Below, one piece after another: positions 1 to 12,193 of a stretch of 64,000 nt of DNA. The DNA is from Caenorhabditis elegans (taxonomy: Eukaryota; Nematoda; Chromadorea; Rhabditida; Rhabditidae): NCBI RefSeq assembly GCF_000002985.6, contig NC_003283.11, positions 4,278,001-4,342,000 of the forward strand. Direction: 5' to 3'. The notes under the pieces are model-generated. The model had not been told where the DNA came from. It saw only the letters and a list, made by a program, of their open reading frames with translations, and did not search any database. The position numbers and the translations under genes are program-made. The stretch's first letter is position 1. Each line of letters opens with the position of its first letter.

Positions 1-514
1 TGCTCTGTGATAAACATAGTATGTATGTTTGACTCTTGGTCGAGCCGGTTTGACTCATTATATTTATTTTATTGGATTACGTCTCTAGACAATACTATTT
101 CAATCTCACTATTAGCACATATTTTTTGATTGAAAATGAATAATTTTTGATACTAAACTCAGAGAAACAAATTAGTAAACTTGCCGCTTACGACCGATCA
201 CATCGGGGGAAATGCTTCAATTGGTTTCCTATTATTAGATTTTGTGTTTCAGACAAGAGCAAACATTGCGAACATTCTTTGCGCAAAAAAGGATAACATT
301 TAATTTTGTTTGTAAATAGTTTGCAGTTCGTGCAAAATGTTTGTATTGCTTTTTTTCAAAAAAATAATTTCGTAGAGGGTTCAAAACGAATTTTTAAGAA
401 CGTTTGTTAGGTATTCAAATTTTTAATTATTATTTCTCGCAAACAAAGCTGATACTCCACGAAGTTTAATATATTCAAAAATGAATCAAATCATTTCACC
501 TTCATTCAACTCAC

Positions 515-691
515 CAGCATCACAATTCCAGATCCCAGAAACCACATTCCCCAATACGGCCTTGGAACACTTGGCGGTCTTTTGTGAATTTCTTCCGGAC
601 ACCCGTAGTAGTTCGGATCTAGCTCAAGCCCATTGAGAACCATGTTGGTCAATGTAAGATTGAAGTCGGGGATAATCTTGTCCAGCACCAT
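515..691 (-). pseudogene. Orphaned copy of srt exon 1
   Basis: This 177-bp stretch matches exon 1 of the intact srt gene at 7063-7239 in length, frame, ATG and splice donor, with only a few substitutions. It still encodes the N-terminal segment with NLT glycosylation sites and the start of TM1. Because the copy is inverted and the matching exons 2-5 were not copied, no receptor can be assembled from it within this window. I infer a non-functional duplicate, although a short transcript is possible. Confidence 0.75.
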
Positions 692-1035
692 CGGGATAGG
701 CAAACTGAGAAGTCTTTCAGTCGCTGTTGCTCGAAGAATGAGGGCGGGGCCTCAGTCGTTGGTGAACGGCATTTAGTTTCAATTTACGGGAATTTCTGAC
801 TTGGAGACGGAGAAAACAACAAGTGTGAAGAATTAGAAAAACAACGATTGTCTAGAGACGTAATCCAATAAAATAAATATAATGAGTCAAACCGGCTCGA
901 CCAAGAGTCAAACATACATACATTTATTTATCACAGAGCAATGCACACAGAATGTTTATACAGACTGGCAGTGAGAAAATTAGGAGAAAAAAATGCACCT
1001 AGTTCAAGTTAGTAGCAAAGATTAGGAAACATGTT

Positions 1036-1260
1036 ATGATGGGTTTTCAATGTTTTTGTGCTTTATTGAATATTATATTGGGAGCCAGGGGTGAGCGTCA
1101 AATTTGCCAGAGCTTGGGTGCTTTATGTTTTATGTTACTTCTTCCTGTTTTAAGCCGAAATTTTGTTCCGAAACAAAAAGATGAGTCATTTTGGATAGTG
1201 AATAATATTGATAAGATATCAACAACTCATCAAATTGACTTAACTTTTGTGCAAGCATAG
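1036..1260 (+). other. Copy of the intronic ORF found at 7820-8086
   Basis: A 74-codon open frame starting MMGFQCFCALLN. It is almost identical to an 88-codon frame inside intron 1 of the intact srt gene. This copy stops earlier because an indel creates TAG after the shared ...TFVQA. The similarity is explained by the segmental duplication, so conservation alone does not show that it is coding. I do not recognise the protein. Confidence 0.3.
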
Positions 1261-1847
1261 AATATTTTTCAAACTAATCAGATAGGCAGATATGCAAGTA
1301 GGCATGATGTAGATAGGTAGGCAGCCATTCTCTCACTTAAAATCTACCCCATCACACATGTTCAACTACATTCCCGCCGCCTACTAGGCGCGTACCTGTC
1401 AATCTAGTGGACGGTAGGCACATAGGCACCTACACAAAAAAGCCTATCAAATAATTTTTACTAATTTTTTAAATACTTTTTTCAATTACTTTTCTTGAGT
1501 CTTTATTGATGTTTGTTTAAATTGGTATTTACCATTAAACACAAATAATTATTGGGGAATTCAAAAAATAGTTTTCCAAAGAAAATAAATTCCGTCTGAA
1601 AAAGTGATATGTCTCAAGATTTGTTGTGAACTGCTAACTATCAGTCTGCAATTATCCTATGGCATTTCAACAATTCAGAAAAAAGAAAAAAGCTTATTTC
1701 AATATTTTTTGAACTTCCTAAAAATCAAGTGACCAACAAAAATACTTGCGGCTATAATTTTAAAAGACCAACCAGACTCAATGTGTAATTATCCAATTTA
1801 AAAACAATTAAAATTCAATAAAACAATAAATTTTTATTATTGAATAT

Positions 1848-3799
1848 TCATGAAAATACAGACGGATTCGCTACAAATCGTACAGAAGACCCAACTCCGT
1901 TCCCATGGCACCTTAGCAATTGAAAAAATCGTTTGCGAATTTGTTCATTGAGCCCAATGTAAATGAATACAGGTGCTCCTTGAACAAATTGCCATAGAGC
2001 ATGTCCAATGAGAATTACACACGTTGAAACTTTGAATAAATTCATGAATACATAAATGATACTAGCGATTTGGGTGGCAATACATATAAGAACAGATTGG
2101 ATGAAAACTTGGAGTTTCTGGAAAAAAAAAAGAGGTAAGGTAAAATATTTTAAAAATCGAATAGATTTAATTGATTTTTTATGTTACATTTCAGAAGCGG
2201 CGAATAGTTTTCGGTAAATACATAAACATTTTTTTTTAACTTTTTGACAAATTGTTGTTAAAGAAAAACTATGAAACAAAAAAGGAAAACGTCCTTCTAA
2301 ATATATAGTTGTAAGTGTTTTGCGTATAAAAAATTTGCCCTTAAAAATGTTCTGCAACCGGCAAATTTGGAACGTTCCCAAAAAAAATTATCGGAATATT
2401 GCTGATTAACAAAATTTACCGAACGGAAATTCCGTGTTACATCTGCCAAAGCAAAAAAAAATCATGAAAAATTCGAGGATTTTTTTTTTGAAAAATTAAG
2501 TACATTACCTACATCCGATATTCAACAAGGAACACGTACCATATTTTGAGCCCGTGAATGTGAGTGAGCATCCTTGAGCCTTTTCCTGACAATTTCATAA
2601 AATGGGATGTACAATACACACGTAATTGCGACGATTGAGAAATTGTTGAACGCGTGCGAAAAATTATCATAATCATGAGCCCTGCCGGGAAAAATCATCG
2701 GATCGAAAAACCACGCAAGATGTTTAGAATTGTAGACATGCGGGGTGGTGAACAGGAAATAACCGCCATAGACAAGTGAAAACCCCAGAATAATAAACGT
2801 TTTCCTTCCTTCAAATAGTTGTGCTTCAATATTTGGATTGAAGAAAATCAGCAGCCGATTGCAAACAAGAATTAATGATGTCAAACATGTCAAACACCAA
2901 AGACACATAACAAATAAGCCTGACAGATAAATGAAAGTCGGATATGTGCAAAAAACAGCTCCCTGGATTGCTAATATTCCTGTCAGTACGGAATTTATGG
3001 AAATACCAATAATATCAGTGATTGCCAATTGGAACATAATTTTGAACGATGTCAGTTTATAATTTTCCTTCTCAAGCATGATTAATGCAATCGGAATGTA
3101 AAGTGTCTAAACAAGGAAATGTATTTTGTCAATGGTATCAACTTGAGCATACCAATACGATAATTCCATAAGCAACTTGTAGGGGACCAATAATTGGTTG
3201 AGGTTCCCCAGTTTCAAGTGTCCATTGATCTGGAGTCCTAGCGCTTGAAACATGCAAGGGTTAAAGCAGCAGTGGGCGGCAATTGCTGTTAGGCAAATTG
3301 ACGGATTGCCGGTTTACGGAAAATTTTGATTTTCGGCAAATAGCCAATTTGCTGGAAAATTTTATTTTCAGCAATTTGGCAATTTGCTAGAAGTTTCCAT
3401 TTTTGGAAAATTTTTGGTTTTTTAGATATTTTCATAGAATTTGCTTTTTTTCGAATTAAAAAAAATATCTAAGAAACCACAATTTGCCAAAAATTATCTA
3501 GGCAATTACGAAAATCGGAAATTTCAATTTTGGCAATTTGTCGCTTTGCCGATTTGCCGGAAAATCCTTTATTCCGGCAATTACGGCAAATCGGAAATTC
3601 GCCAAAAATTTTCAATTTTGGCAATTTGCCGCTTTGCCGCTTTGCCGGAAAAAATCGTTTGGGCTAAAGTGTTATTTTCCAAAATACATTTTTACTCTAG
3701 CGGTTATTTTTGAAATTAATAATTAGAATAATTTAAACTTTACCTGCAATTATACATTGGAATTCTGTCAATCGATCCATATCTCAAAATGTGGTTCAT
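1848..3799 (-). CDS. Serpentine chemoreceptor, srt family (intact)
   Basis: Predicted seven-TM odorant-receptor-like GPCR for the plasma membrane or cilia of sensory neurons. Four exons join in phase: 3799-3744, 3243-3153, 3106-2540 and 2117-1848, giving 327 aa. The start MNHILRYGSIDRIPMYNC is the usual srt N-terminus. The central exon carries TM2-TM5, including the family-like stretches YPTFIYLSGL and HLAWFFDPM. The last exon ends in TM7 and a basic tail. Introns use GT donors; intron 1 has an unusual TTTCAAG acceptor. It has a close pseudogene paralogue at 4199-5640. Family assignment is from sequence pattern, and ligand and expressing cell are unknown. Confidence 0.85.
3260..3680. repeat. 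AT-rich dispersed repeat with CGGCAAATTTGCCG motifs (intron 1 of the srt gene)
   Basis: Many interleaved direct and inverted copies of TTTGCCGGAAAA/TTTTCCGGCAAA-like words fill intron 1 of the receptor gene. The same family recurs at about 38.5 kb, 40.7 kb and 48.0 kb. Short frames across it (for example at 3441-3713) are low-complexity and I do not regard them as genes. Confidence 0.65.
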
Positions 3800-4198
3800 C
3801 GGGCAAAGGTCTAAAACAATTTGAAATTTAAGAAAACAGCAAAAACGTCTCTACTAGTTGTGTATAAATACTGATCTCACGAGATTTCGAAGAATTACAA
3901 AGAAAATTAATTTTCAGAAAATCTACACTAAAAAGTTGTGTTGTAATGAGAAAATGAACACATTCTCATGTGAGTCAAAATTTTCATTTCTCAAAATGTC
4001 TTGGTGTTGTCTGATTTTTGACAATGTCTAGCCAACAGAACACTAAACATTCTGCTTTTCTCTTTTTCGGATACGGTGCCTGGCACGAAACATAATAGAA
4101 CAAATTTAACAAAAAATTTAGCTGAAATACATAATCAATTTTCAGACTGAAATTTCAAGAAAACAGTTGTGTCATTTGGCTGAAAAAGTTTCCAAATA

Positions 4199-5640
4199 CT
4201 AAACTTGGAGTTTCTGGGAGAAGAATGTATGGTTTTTGGAATATTTTTCAAATTATAGGAAATTATCGGTCAAATATAACTACAAAATTTAAATTTTTCT
4301 CGATTTTTCGAACTTCTAACTTCACACACATAAAAGAAACGGCTGAATTTATGTGCTTGTAAAATTTTGAAGTACTTCGTCGCAAAAAATCTTTATTTTT
4401 GAAGTGAAAATTTTAATTTTAGAATTTCAAAAACTTTTAGGCCAATTAAAATTATTTTCGAAAAATATCTCTGCAACAAAAAGCTTCAAAAAAACACGGC
4501 AAAAAAGGCAAAAATATAAAAATCGAAAAACTCACTTCGAAAATAATTTTTAAAAAACGAGAAGTTTCCAAAAAAAATTGTTATGGTTTTATTCAATTAT
4601 TTCAGGCTTTTTCTATAATTTAAATTTTCTATAATTTTTTAAAACAAAATCGCAAATCCAATATTAATTTTTTTTTAACTTACCACATTTTGAAGCTTTG
4701 ACAGTGATTGAGCGTCGTTGAGATTTTGTCTGACAATTTTATAAAATGGGATGTACATAACGCATGTAATTGCCACAATTGAAAAATTATTGATAGCATG
4801 TGAAGTATTATCATAATCATGTATCCTATTAGGAAAAATCATCGGATCGAAAAACCATGCAAGGCGTTTAGAATTGTAGACATGAGGTGTGGTGAACAGG
4901 AAATAACCACCATAGACAAGTGAAAACCCCAGAATAATAAACGTTTTTTTCCCTTCAAATAGTAATGCTTCAATTTTTGGTTTGAAGAAAATCAGAAGCC
5001 GATTGCAAACAAGAATTAATGATGTCAAACAAGACAGACACCAGAGGCTCATGGCAATTGAGCCAGATATTAAAGTCGGTATTAAAGTTGGATATTATAT
5101 TAAAGTTGGATATGTGCAATACACTGCTCCTTTGAAAGCTAGAATTCCCGTAAGTATGGAGTTTATGGCAATGACAATAATGTCAGCAAGTGCCAATCGG
5201 AACATAATTTTAAACGATGTCAATTTATAATTTTCCTTCTCGAGCATGATTAATGCAATCGGAATGTAAAATATCTAAATGTGGAAATTGTTTTATCAAG
5301 TGCTAACTAGACTCAGGTTACCAATACGATAATTCCATACGCAACTTGTAGGGGACCAATTATTGGTGGAGGTTCCCCAGTTTCAAGGGTCCATTGATCT
5401 GGAGTCCTAGCGCTAAAAAATGTACATGTGTGCGCAGACTCTATCTGTTGGATTTTTGGATTTTTCAATCAAAGTGTATAGCTTTTGTATTTTTGGTACT
5501 TGAGTAGTATATTTGCCCCAAAAATATTTTCCAATCTATTGGAATTATTTTCTAACTAAATGTTTGAAAAATCACTAAACTCACCTGCAATTATACATCG
5601 GGATATTATCAATCGATCCGTATTTCAAAATATTATCCAT
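4199..5640 (-). pseudogene. srt-family chemoreceptor pseudogene
   Basis: Paralogue of the srt gene at 1848-3799 with the same exon layout. Exon 1 is 5640-5585 (MDNILKYGSIDNIPMYNC), exon 2 is 5412-5322 and exon 3 is 5274-4684. Exon 3 carries an in-frame TAA near 5088, inside a local expansion of a CCAACTTTAATA-type unit, with the frame resuming afterwards. The last exon matches its paralogue only for KLQV and then reaches TAG (4213-4199), so TM6, TM7 and the tail are missing. The remaining exon 3 is well conserved, implying recent loss. A strain with a functional allele may exist. Confidence 0.85.
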
Positions 5641-6049
5641 GACTACAGGAATATCAGCAAAAAACAGATAGAGGTAAAAGTAATAATGAAAAATGTAGCA
5701 CCGAAACTTATAGAAAATTAATTGCCAGGAGAATACTTGTTACGTTGTTTTATGAAGTTACAATCAAAAACTAATGAAAAATAAGAGCCTAGTCAGGTAA
5801 ATATTTCCCAGAAAGTCATCATATTGCACTGAAAAGTTGGGGTTTGAGAAAAAGTTATTATCACAAATTAACACATTTTCACCTGTAAACCTGCATTCTC
5901 GTGTATGCACAAAGTTCACAAGAATACTAAAATAAGCTTCATAAACTCAAAAAGTTTGTTCCTTGTTTTGAACCATAACATTACCGCAAATAGTCTAATT
6001 CAGATACTCAATCCCATGCCTACAATCCACCCTGTGAGCCCTATCCCCG

Positions 6050-6790
6050 CAGGGAAGTATACAGTGCGATAGGTAGTTTTTTAGCAGCGGCCGATACTTT
6101 CAGGGTTCCACACTGCACTACACGGTGGGTCATGGTGGCTAATGACGTGAGGCCGGCGGAACCCCGAAAATGTCGGGGGTGCCAAACAACTACCTATTGT
6201 TGTGACTTGGGCTCCTTTGAGCCCATTCGTCCCAACTTTGCTGATGCATGACTGGTCTGGCTCACCCACTCGCCACCAATCATGATCAGCCTGTTCCATT
6301 CACTCAATAATCCTATTTCGTTCATTAACGATTGCTCTTAATAATTCCCATTTGAATTACCGCCAATATGTGTGTTTACGTGTGCAAGCGCGCTCCGTTG
6401 TACACTCGCGTTACTCCGGAGCATCGTTGCCCGCAAATCCACACAATAATTGCCTCGCCCTTTTAGGCCAGTTCATTCATTCGCATCGACTTCGCCAAGA
6501 CGCATCGCCGGTCGCCAACCGACGATGGATTGACCCGGGATCTTTACCTAATTCTATCCTGTGTGTCTCATTCCTTTTTATTCTACCAATAAATTGGGAT
6601 TCGTCTAAACTGTGTACTGTTATTCCTCATCGCACCGCTCATCTTCACTCGCCGCTTGACAGTTGCCCCGTGTCCTCCGCGCGTATTGGAATACGTCGTT
6701 TTCACCCGATGGGTTGACTCTCCCATTCGGTCTCGGGTGTCAACACCTATCGCACTGCGTTTTTTAACTAGTGTGGTGGTGGGGCTCAGC
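6050..6790. mobile_element. GC-rich unclassified insert flanked by a 13-bp inverted repeat
   Basis: This roughly 740-bp block is visibly richer in G+C than the AT-rich DNA around it and unlike any other part of the window. CAGTGCGATAGGT at 6062-6074 is repeated in inverted orientation as ACCTATCGCACTG at 6745-6757; both are followed on the + strand by a short T run. Frames inside it (6081-6299 minus, 6352-6717 plus, 6583-6906 minus) show no domain I recognise. A non-autonomous transposon or a transferred fragment fits best, but the boundaries and class are uncertain. Confidence 0.4.
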
Positions 6791-7062
6791 CCTCTGCTCT
6801 GACAATTCTGACGATTCTGATATTTATTCTGAAGTTTTATATGACGCATGATCAATGCAACATTTTGTTCTAAATTGTTCGATGCAACATACTTTGATCT
6901 AAACAATCGTTGTTTTTCTAATTCTTCACACTTGTTGTTTTCTCCGTCTCCAAGTCAGAAATTCCCGTAAATTGAAACTAAATGCCGTTCACCAACGACT
7001 GAGGCCCCGCCCTCATTCTTCGAGCAACAGCGACTGAAAGACTTCTCAGTTTGCCTGTCCCG

Positions 7063-9203
7063 ATGGTGCTGGACAAGATTATCCCCGACTTCAATCTTAC
7101 ATTGACCAACATGGTTCTCAATGGTTTTGAGCTAGATCCGAACTACTACGGATGTCCGGAAGAAGTTCACAAAAGACCGCCGAGTGTTCCAAGGCCGTAT
7201 TGGGGAATGTGGTTTCTGGGATCTGGAATTGTGATGCTGGTGAGTTAAATGAAGGTGAAATGACTTTATTCATTTTTGAATATATTAAACTTCGTGGAGT
7301 ATCAGCTTTGTTTGCGAGAAATAATAATTAAAAATTTGAACACCTAACAAACATTCTACGAAATTTTTTTTTGTAAAAAAGCAATACAAACATTTTGCAC
7401 GAGCTGCAAACTACAAACAAAACTAAATTTTATCCTTTTTTGCGCCCAGAATGTTCGAAATGTTTGCTCTTGTCTGAAACACAAAATCTAATAATAGGAA
7501 ACCAATTGAAGCATTTCCCCCGATGTGTTCGGTCGTAAGCGGCAAGTTTACTAATTTGTTTCTCTGAGTTTAGTATCAAAAATTATTCATTTTCAATCAA
7601 AAAATATGTGCTAATAGTGAGATTGAAATAGTATTGTCTAGAGACGTAATCCAATAAAATAAATATAATGAGTCAAACCGGCTCGACCAAGAGTCAAACA
7701 TACATACTATGTTTATCACAGAGCAATGCACACAGAATGTTATTCTGACTGGCATTGAGAAAATTAGGAGAAAAAAATGCACCTAGTTCAAGTTAGTAGC
7801 AAAGATTAGGAAACATGTTATGATGGGTTTGCAATGTTTTTGTGCTTTATTGAATATTATATTGGGAGCCAGGGGTGAGCGTCAAATTTGCAAGAGCTTG
7901 GGTGCTTTATGTTTTATGTTACTTCTTCCTGTTTTAAGCCGAAATTTTGTTCCGAAACAAAAAGATGAGTCATTTTGGATAGTGAATAATATTGATAAGA
8001 TATCAACAACTCATCAAATTGACTTAACTTTTGTGCAAGCTGAGAATATTTTTTTCAAACTAATCAGATATTCATTGTACATTTAGACTGGTGATATCAT
8101 TTTCAAAAAAATACTGCTCATTTTCTTATAATTCGGGTAGTACTATGATTTTAAGAACTGAATTCCTCCAATAAGAAAACAATGTTAGTTGAAAGCCGAA
8201 CTTATTTTTCAGATGCTCTACATCCCATGCTTCTTTGCAATTGTCACTAGTCCACTTCTAAAATCCCCTGCCTACAAAACCATGTTGGTACTTGCGATCT
8301 ACGACATCTCCTCGATATTCATACACTCCATTTCCACTGGGATCTTAGGATTCTTCGGAGTTCCATTTTGCGATTACCCTAGATTAATTGCCACTCTTGG
8401 AGGTGTCGCTCTTGGATCCTGGATGGGATGCTGTATTGCTAGTATGACGTTGGCTGTGATAAGAATCTGCGACTTGAGCATGCAAATGAATATCAAAAAG
8501 TGTTTTGCGGGAAACAAAATCTACTTTTTCCTATTCTCGTTTTTTGTGTACGGAGTTGGAGCCGGAATTCTTACAAAGCCAGTGATATTCACACCAACCC
8601 ACATGTCTTGGTTCTTTGACCCCATGGTTGGAAAAAATGTAAGATAATTTAGATTTTTTATTTGATTATTTAAGTCAATTTATATTATTTTTAAGCCGGA
8701 GTTTTATGTGAACCTGCCACATACTTATAACAACATTATCATGGCTATTTGTACAATTGTCTTCTACGGATTCTTGTCATATCTCGCTTTCCGAACTGCC
8801 GACCCAAATGCTCAGAGAAGCTCGTCGAGAAAAGTTATTGCTAGTTAAAATCATTTTCAGAAGTTTTTTCTTATCAATGTCCTATTTCCAGATCCTCCTC
8901 CAATCCTTCTTCTTCTGCATTTTCCACACAATCGCTTCCGTCTTATACGCTTATATGCAATTCATTGCAGCGCCGCCATTTTTGATTCTTGTCAGTCAGA
9001 TTACCTGGCAAACTAGCAGTGGTAAGTGAGCAAAAGTTTAATCAAAAAAATATTTATTTTTATTCTCAGGTTCCGTGTGCATTGTGTATCTGACGTTGAA
9101 CAAGACCATAAGGACGTCAGTGATGAAAATGGTGTGCCCGAAAGCTTATTTGTATGGGAGAAGAATTTCAATTATGCTATCGATGAATAGTAATAGCACC
9201 TAA
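7063..9203 (+). CDS. Serpentine chemoreceptor, srt family (intact, plus strand)
   Basis: Seven-TM chemoreceptor of 334 aa from five phase-consistent exons: 7063-7239, 8213-8638, 8696-8833, 8892-9021 and 9070-9203. The ATG at 7063 is the first true ATG in the frame. The N-terminus has two NLT/NxT sites and the srt-like YYGC segment before TM1. Exon 2 holds TM2-TM5 with the srt-like HMSWFFDPM stretch, and exons 4-5 hold TM6-TM7. Donors are canonical except GTTATT after exon 3. The 973-bp intron 1 contains a 445-bp segment also copied at the left edge of the window. This is the parent of the rearranged copy at 1-1790. Confidence 0.85.
7820..8086 (+). other. Intronic open reading frame, 88 codons, unknown
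   Basis: Open frame inside intron 1 of the srt gene, on the same strand, starting MMGLQCFCALLN and having a hydrophobic middle (ALCFMLLLPVL). It is mirrored by a 74-codon version at 1036-1260 in the duplicated block. I see no splice or start context that sets it apart from chance and no recognisable domain. It could be a retained remnant of an older exon or mobile element. Confidence 0.25.
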
Positions 9204-10411
9204 TTTGGAACGTTTTTTTCTAGAAACAATTGTTATTTATACTATTGGAAAATAAAAATTTAAAGCAAGTAATGATGTGATTTGAGCTTGGTGGTTTTTG
9301 GCAAGTTAGCCTATAATTTTGTAGGGACATTTAAACAACACCCAGCAATTTATTTTAAATAATTATTCTAGACTTGCACTATGAAACTTCAAGCTGCGCT
9401 TTTGAATTGTTGTTTGCAAAATAAGGACCAGCAATATTGAAAAAAAGTATGTGCAAAAAATAGTATTAGCAAATAGTTCTGTTAAATTTTTTTTCAATTA
9501 TATATATCAAGTTGCCTGGTGGCTCTGTGAGACAAAGCATGCAGAACAGAAAAAAGTAGGCAGGGAGGCATGAAGGCAAGATTCAGGCACAAAAGTGGAT
9601 AGGCGACCAGGCAGGCAGATTTGCAAGTAGGCATGATGTAGGTAGGCCAGTATCTCACATAATATCTACCCCATCATACATTAAACTACTTTTCCGCCTA
9701 CGCCTTTGTTCCCGCCGCCTACTAGGCGCGTACCTGTCAATCTAGTGGTCGGTAGGCACATAGGCACCTACACAAAAAAGCCTATCAAATAATTTTTACT
9801 AATTTTTTAAATACTTTTTTCAATTACTTTTCTTGAGTCTTTATTGATGTTTGTTTAAATGGTGTTTACCATTAAACACAAATAATTATTGGGGAATTCA
9901 AAAAATAGTTTTCCAAAGAAAATAAATTCCGTCTGAAAAAGTGATATGTCTCAAGATTTGTTGTGAACTGCTAACTATCAGCCTGCAATTATCATTTGGC
10001 ATTTCAACAATTCAGAAAAAAGAAAAAAACTTATTTCAATATTTTTTGAACTTTCTAAGAATTAAGTGACCAACAAAAATATTTGCGGCTATAATTTTAA
10101 AAGACCAACCAGACTCAATGTGTAATTGAATGGCTAGAAATCTTTGTTGTAGCTCGAAAAAAATAAATGTTTGGTGCAACTTTTTGGTTCACAAGATCAA
10201 AAGCATTTTGAGCTTTAAAAAGATTTGAAATGTTATGTAAAAAGGAATCACATAAAGGGATTTTTAAATCAAACAGTTTTTCTTCATAAAAAACTAACTA
10301 CATCTCAATTAGCGGGTGAAAGTGGGCTTTTTTAATGTTTGAATAGAAACAATCGCTTAATAATAATTATTTATTTTTCAAGAAAATGTCAAGTTTAAAC
10401 CTTCACCAAGC
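9204..10411. repeat. Intergenic region with a duplicated block and AGGCAGG-type repeats
   Basis: No gene is visible. Around 9520-9780 there are clustered GTAGGCA/GGCAGGCA words, a common degenerate nematode simple repeat. From about 9610 to 10125 the sequence is nearly identical to about 1283-1790, the third piece of the left-edge rearrangement. An AATAAA follows the srt stop codon at about 9250 and is a plausible polyadenylation signal. Confidence 0.7.
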
Positions 10412-12193
10412 CTAAACGGTAACAACTGCAATGGAGGTTTTGGAAGATCGCAAGTTCGTAAACCGACTTTGTGAAACTTCCACCTGGTTGCTCATTTCAG
10501 ATTTATAAAAAAGAGCTTTCACTGCTCTCCGATATGGTCTATGAAGTATGAGCATCGATATTGTTGAAACAATTCCATGCCATGAAGCTATTATAAGTCC
10601 AGTATTAATCATTCCCTGGTTGTAATAATTGAGTAAAACTGACAGTGCTGCAGAAATAAGTGGAAATAGAAAACATATCAATGGAATTGACATTTGAATG
10701 ACTAGGACTATAAAAAACTTTTTCTGAAGTTGAAATGTTTTCGGGGACATCCGTTTTTGCTTCAATTGCTCCAAGCTGTTTGAGGCAAGATATCCAACAA
10801 ATACGCTAATTTCAATACAACAAAGAACAACAAATATGACTGATATGATAAAGTGATAAGTAATATCTTCACTCAAAACGAACACTGGAGCATTATAGAT
10901 GTAGTTAGGTAAACATGGAAGTTGCTGGAATAAGATAACACCTTGTGAAAAATTGCCCATACCTCAAAAGTGTGCTGGACAGCAATAGTTTGTTCAGGAA
11001 CTAAAAACACCATGGGGATCATAAACAAGACCACTATAATGTAGTGAGCAGCTAGCCATAAACGCCTCAAAAATACCCAGTGATGTTTGAATGAAAATGT
11101 GCAAATGTTGAAAAATCGATTTTCAAATATTGATACAATGGATATTACCATGTCTGAAAAATTACGTGAGTCATTCCGGAGGAGGCAGAAATTGGCAAAA
11201 ACTTGAAAAAAGCAAACATTTTCCGAAGATTTTAATTTTTCCCAAAAAAAATCATTTTCCAAAATTTTTTATTCTAATTGTAAGTCAAAATTCATATATT
11301 TTTTGTTGCATATCAATTTTTTGATAATGTGGGAGTTTATGTTCATAACCAAGAGTTTTCATTTGATGATAGTTTCAAATTTCAAAACATTTTGGCCACC
11401 ATAAGTGACCATTTCTAAACATGGTCTATTAAATGGAATAGATCTCATACTAGGTACTAGGTATCTGACAGTTACCTTGTAAAAAGTTTTTCAACATTCC
11501 AAACAGTCAATTTTAAAAATATTAAGTCTGAGAAACTCTCAAAAGCTGAAAATAAAATTACTTTTTCAATCATCATCTAAAGCCTGATAAAAACGAAAAA
11601 GTGGATCCGAGCTAATAGTAAGGAACATTGGGCGATCAAATATTTTTAAAACTCCTAATGAAAAATCATGATTCAAAACAAACATTCCCACATTTTAAAA
11701 TAATTTACACGCAACGAAAAAAATTATAGGGAAACTGTCTCCAGTGGTGCCAAAATATCCTAGTAAAACTTTTCAAACTTTTTTCTAAATTTTTTTCATT
11801 TTGTTTCATAAGTCTTTTTTTATTGCTCTTAAAGTTTTCCAGTTATCTCGAACCCAAAAACTTACACGCAAATAGGGACATCATAATTATTGTTTGATAA
11901 ACTAAAGGGACGTCTGTATATTGTGATACACCAAGAGGATATCCCGCGCCTTTCGGAATGAGCAAAAACGGAACTGTTAAAAGACTCAACGAATAGTCAA
12001 ATACAACAATCCAAGAATGCAAGGCGAACAGGTACCATTTAACTGTTTTCATTCGTTCAGGAGTCTTGTAAATAATACAATAAAGGCCAAGACAATGAAT
12101 TGGAATTGATACTATAGTAACAATGTGCATAAGTAATGATAAATATTCTGGAGTATCGAAATAATTGAATTCTGCAACACATGAGAAATTCAT
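10412..12193 (-). CDS. Serpentine chemoreceptor, srh family (copy 1)
   Basis: Seven-TM receptor of 343 aa from three exons: 12193-11866, 11153-10963 and 10924-10412. Phases agree throughout (328, 191 and 513 nt). Exon 1 encodes MNFSCVAEFNYFDTPEY plus TM1-TM3, with IIYKTPERMKTVKWYL, a typical srh loop. Exon 2 carries TM4. Exon 3 carries the srh-like LPCLPNYIY motif, the MSPKTFQLQKKF loop, the YYNQG segment and the HRPYRRAV end of TM7. It is a tandem duplicate of 13836-15510, including upstream DNA, with a LINE fragment between them. Presumed role is odour or pheromone sensing; the ligand is unknown. Confidence 0.87.

Larger units (their letters stand above)
1..1790. repeat. Rearranged partial duplication of the srt locus at 6.9-10.1 kb
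   Basis: Three pieces are joined. Bases 1 to about 846 are the reverse complement of about 6900-7735. Bases about 843-1275 repeat about 7632-8075 in direct orientation. Bases about 1283-1790 repeat about 9610-10125 in direct orientation. The first junction shares ATTG with both parents and the second lies near AGATA/GGCAG. Exons 2-5 of the receptor gene are absent from this copy. The segment around TCTAGAGACG therefore occurs three times in the window, once inverted. The block continues off the left edge. Confidence 0.85.

Noticed and set aside
6352-6717. 121-codon plus-strand frame in the GC-rich island.
   Set aside because: No recognisable motif, and overlapping frames on the other strand are equally open, as expected from high G+C content.
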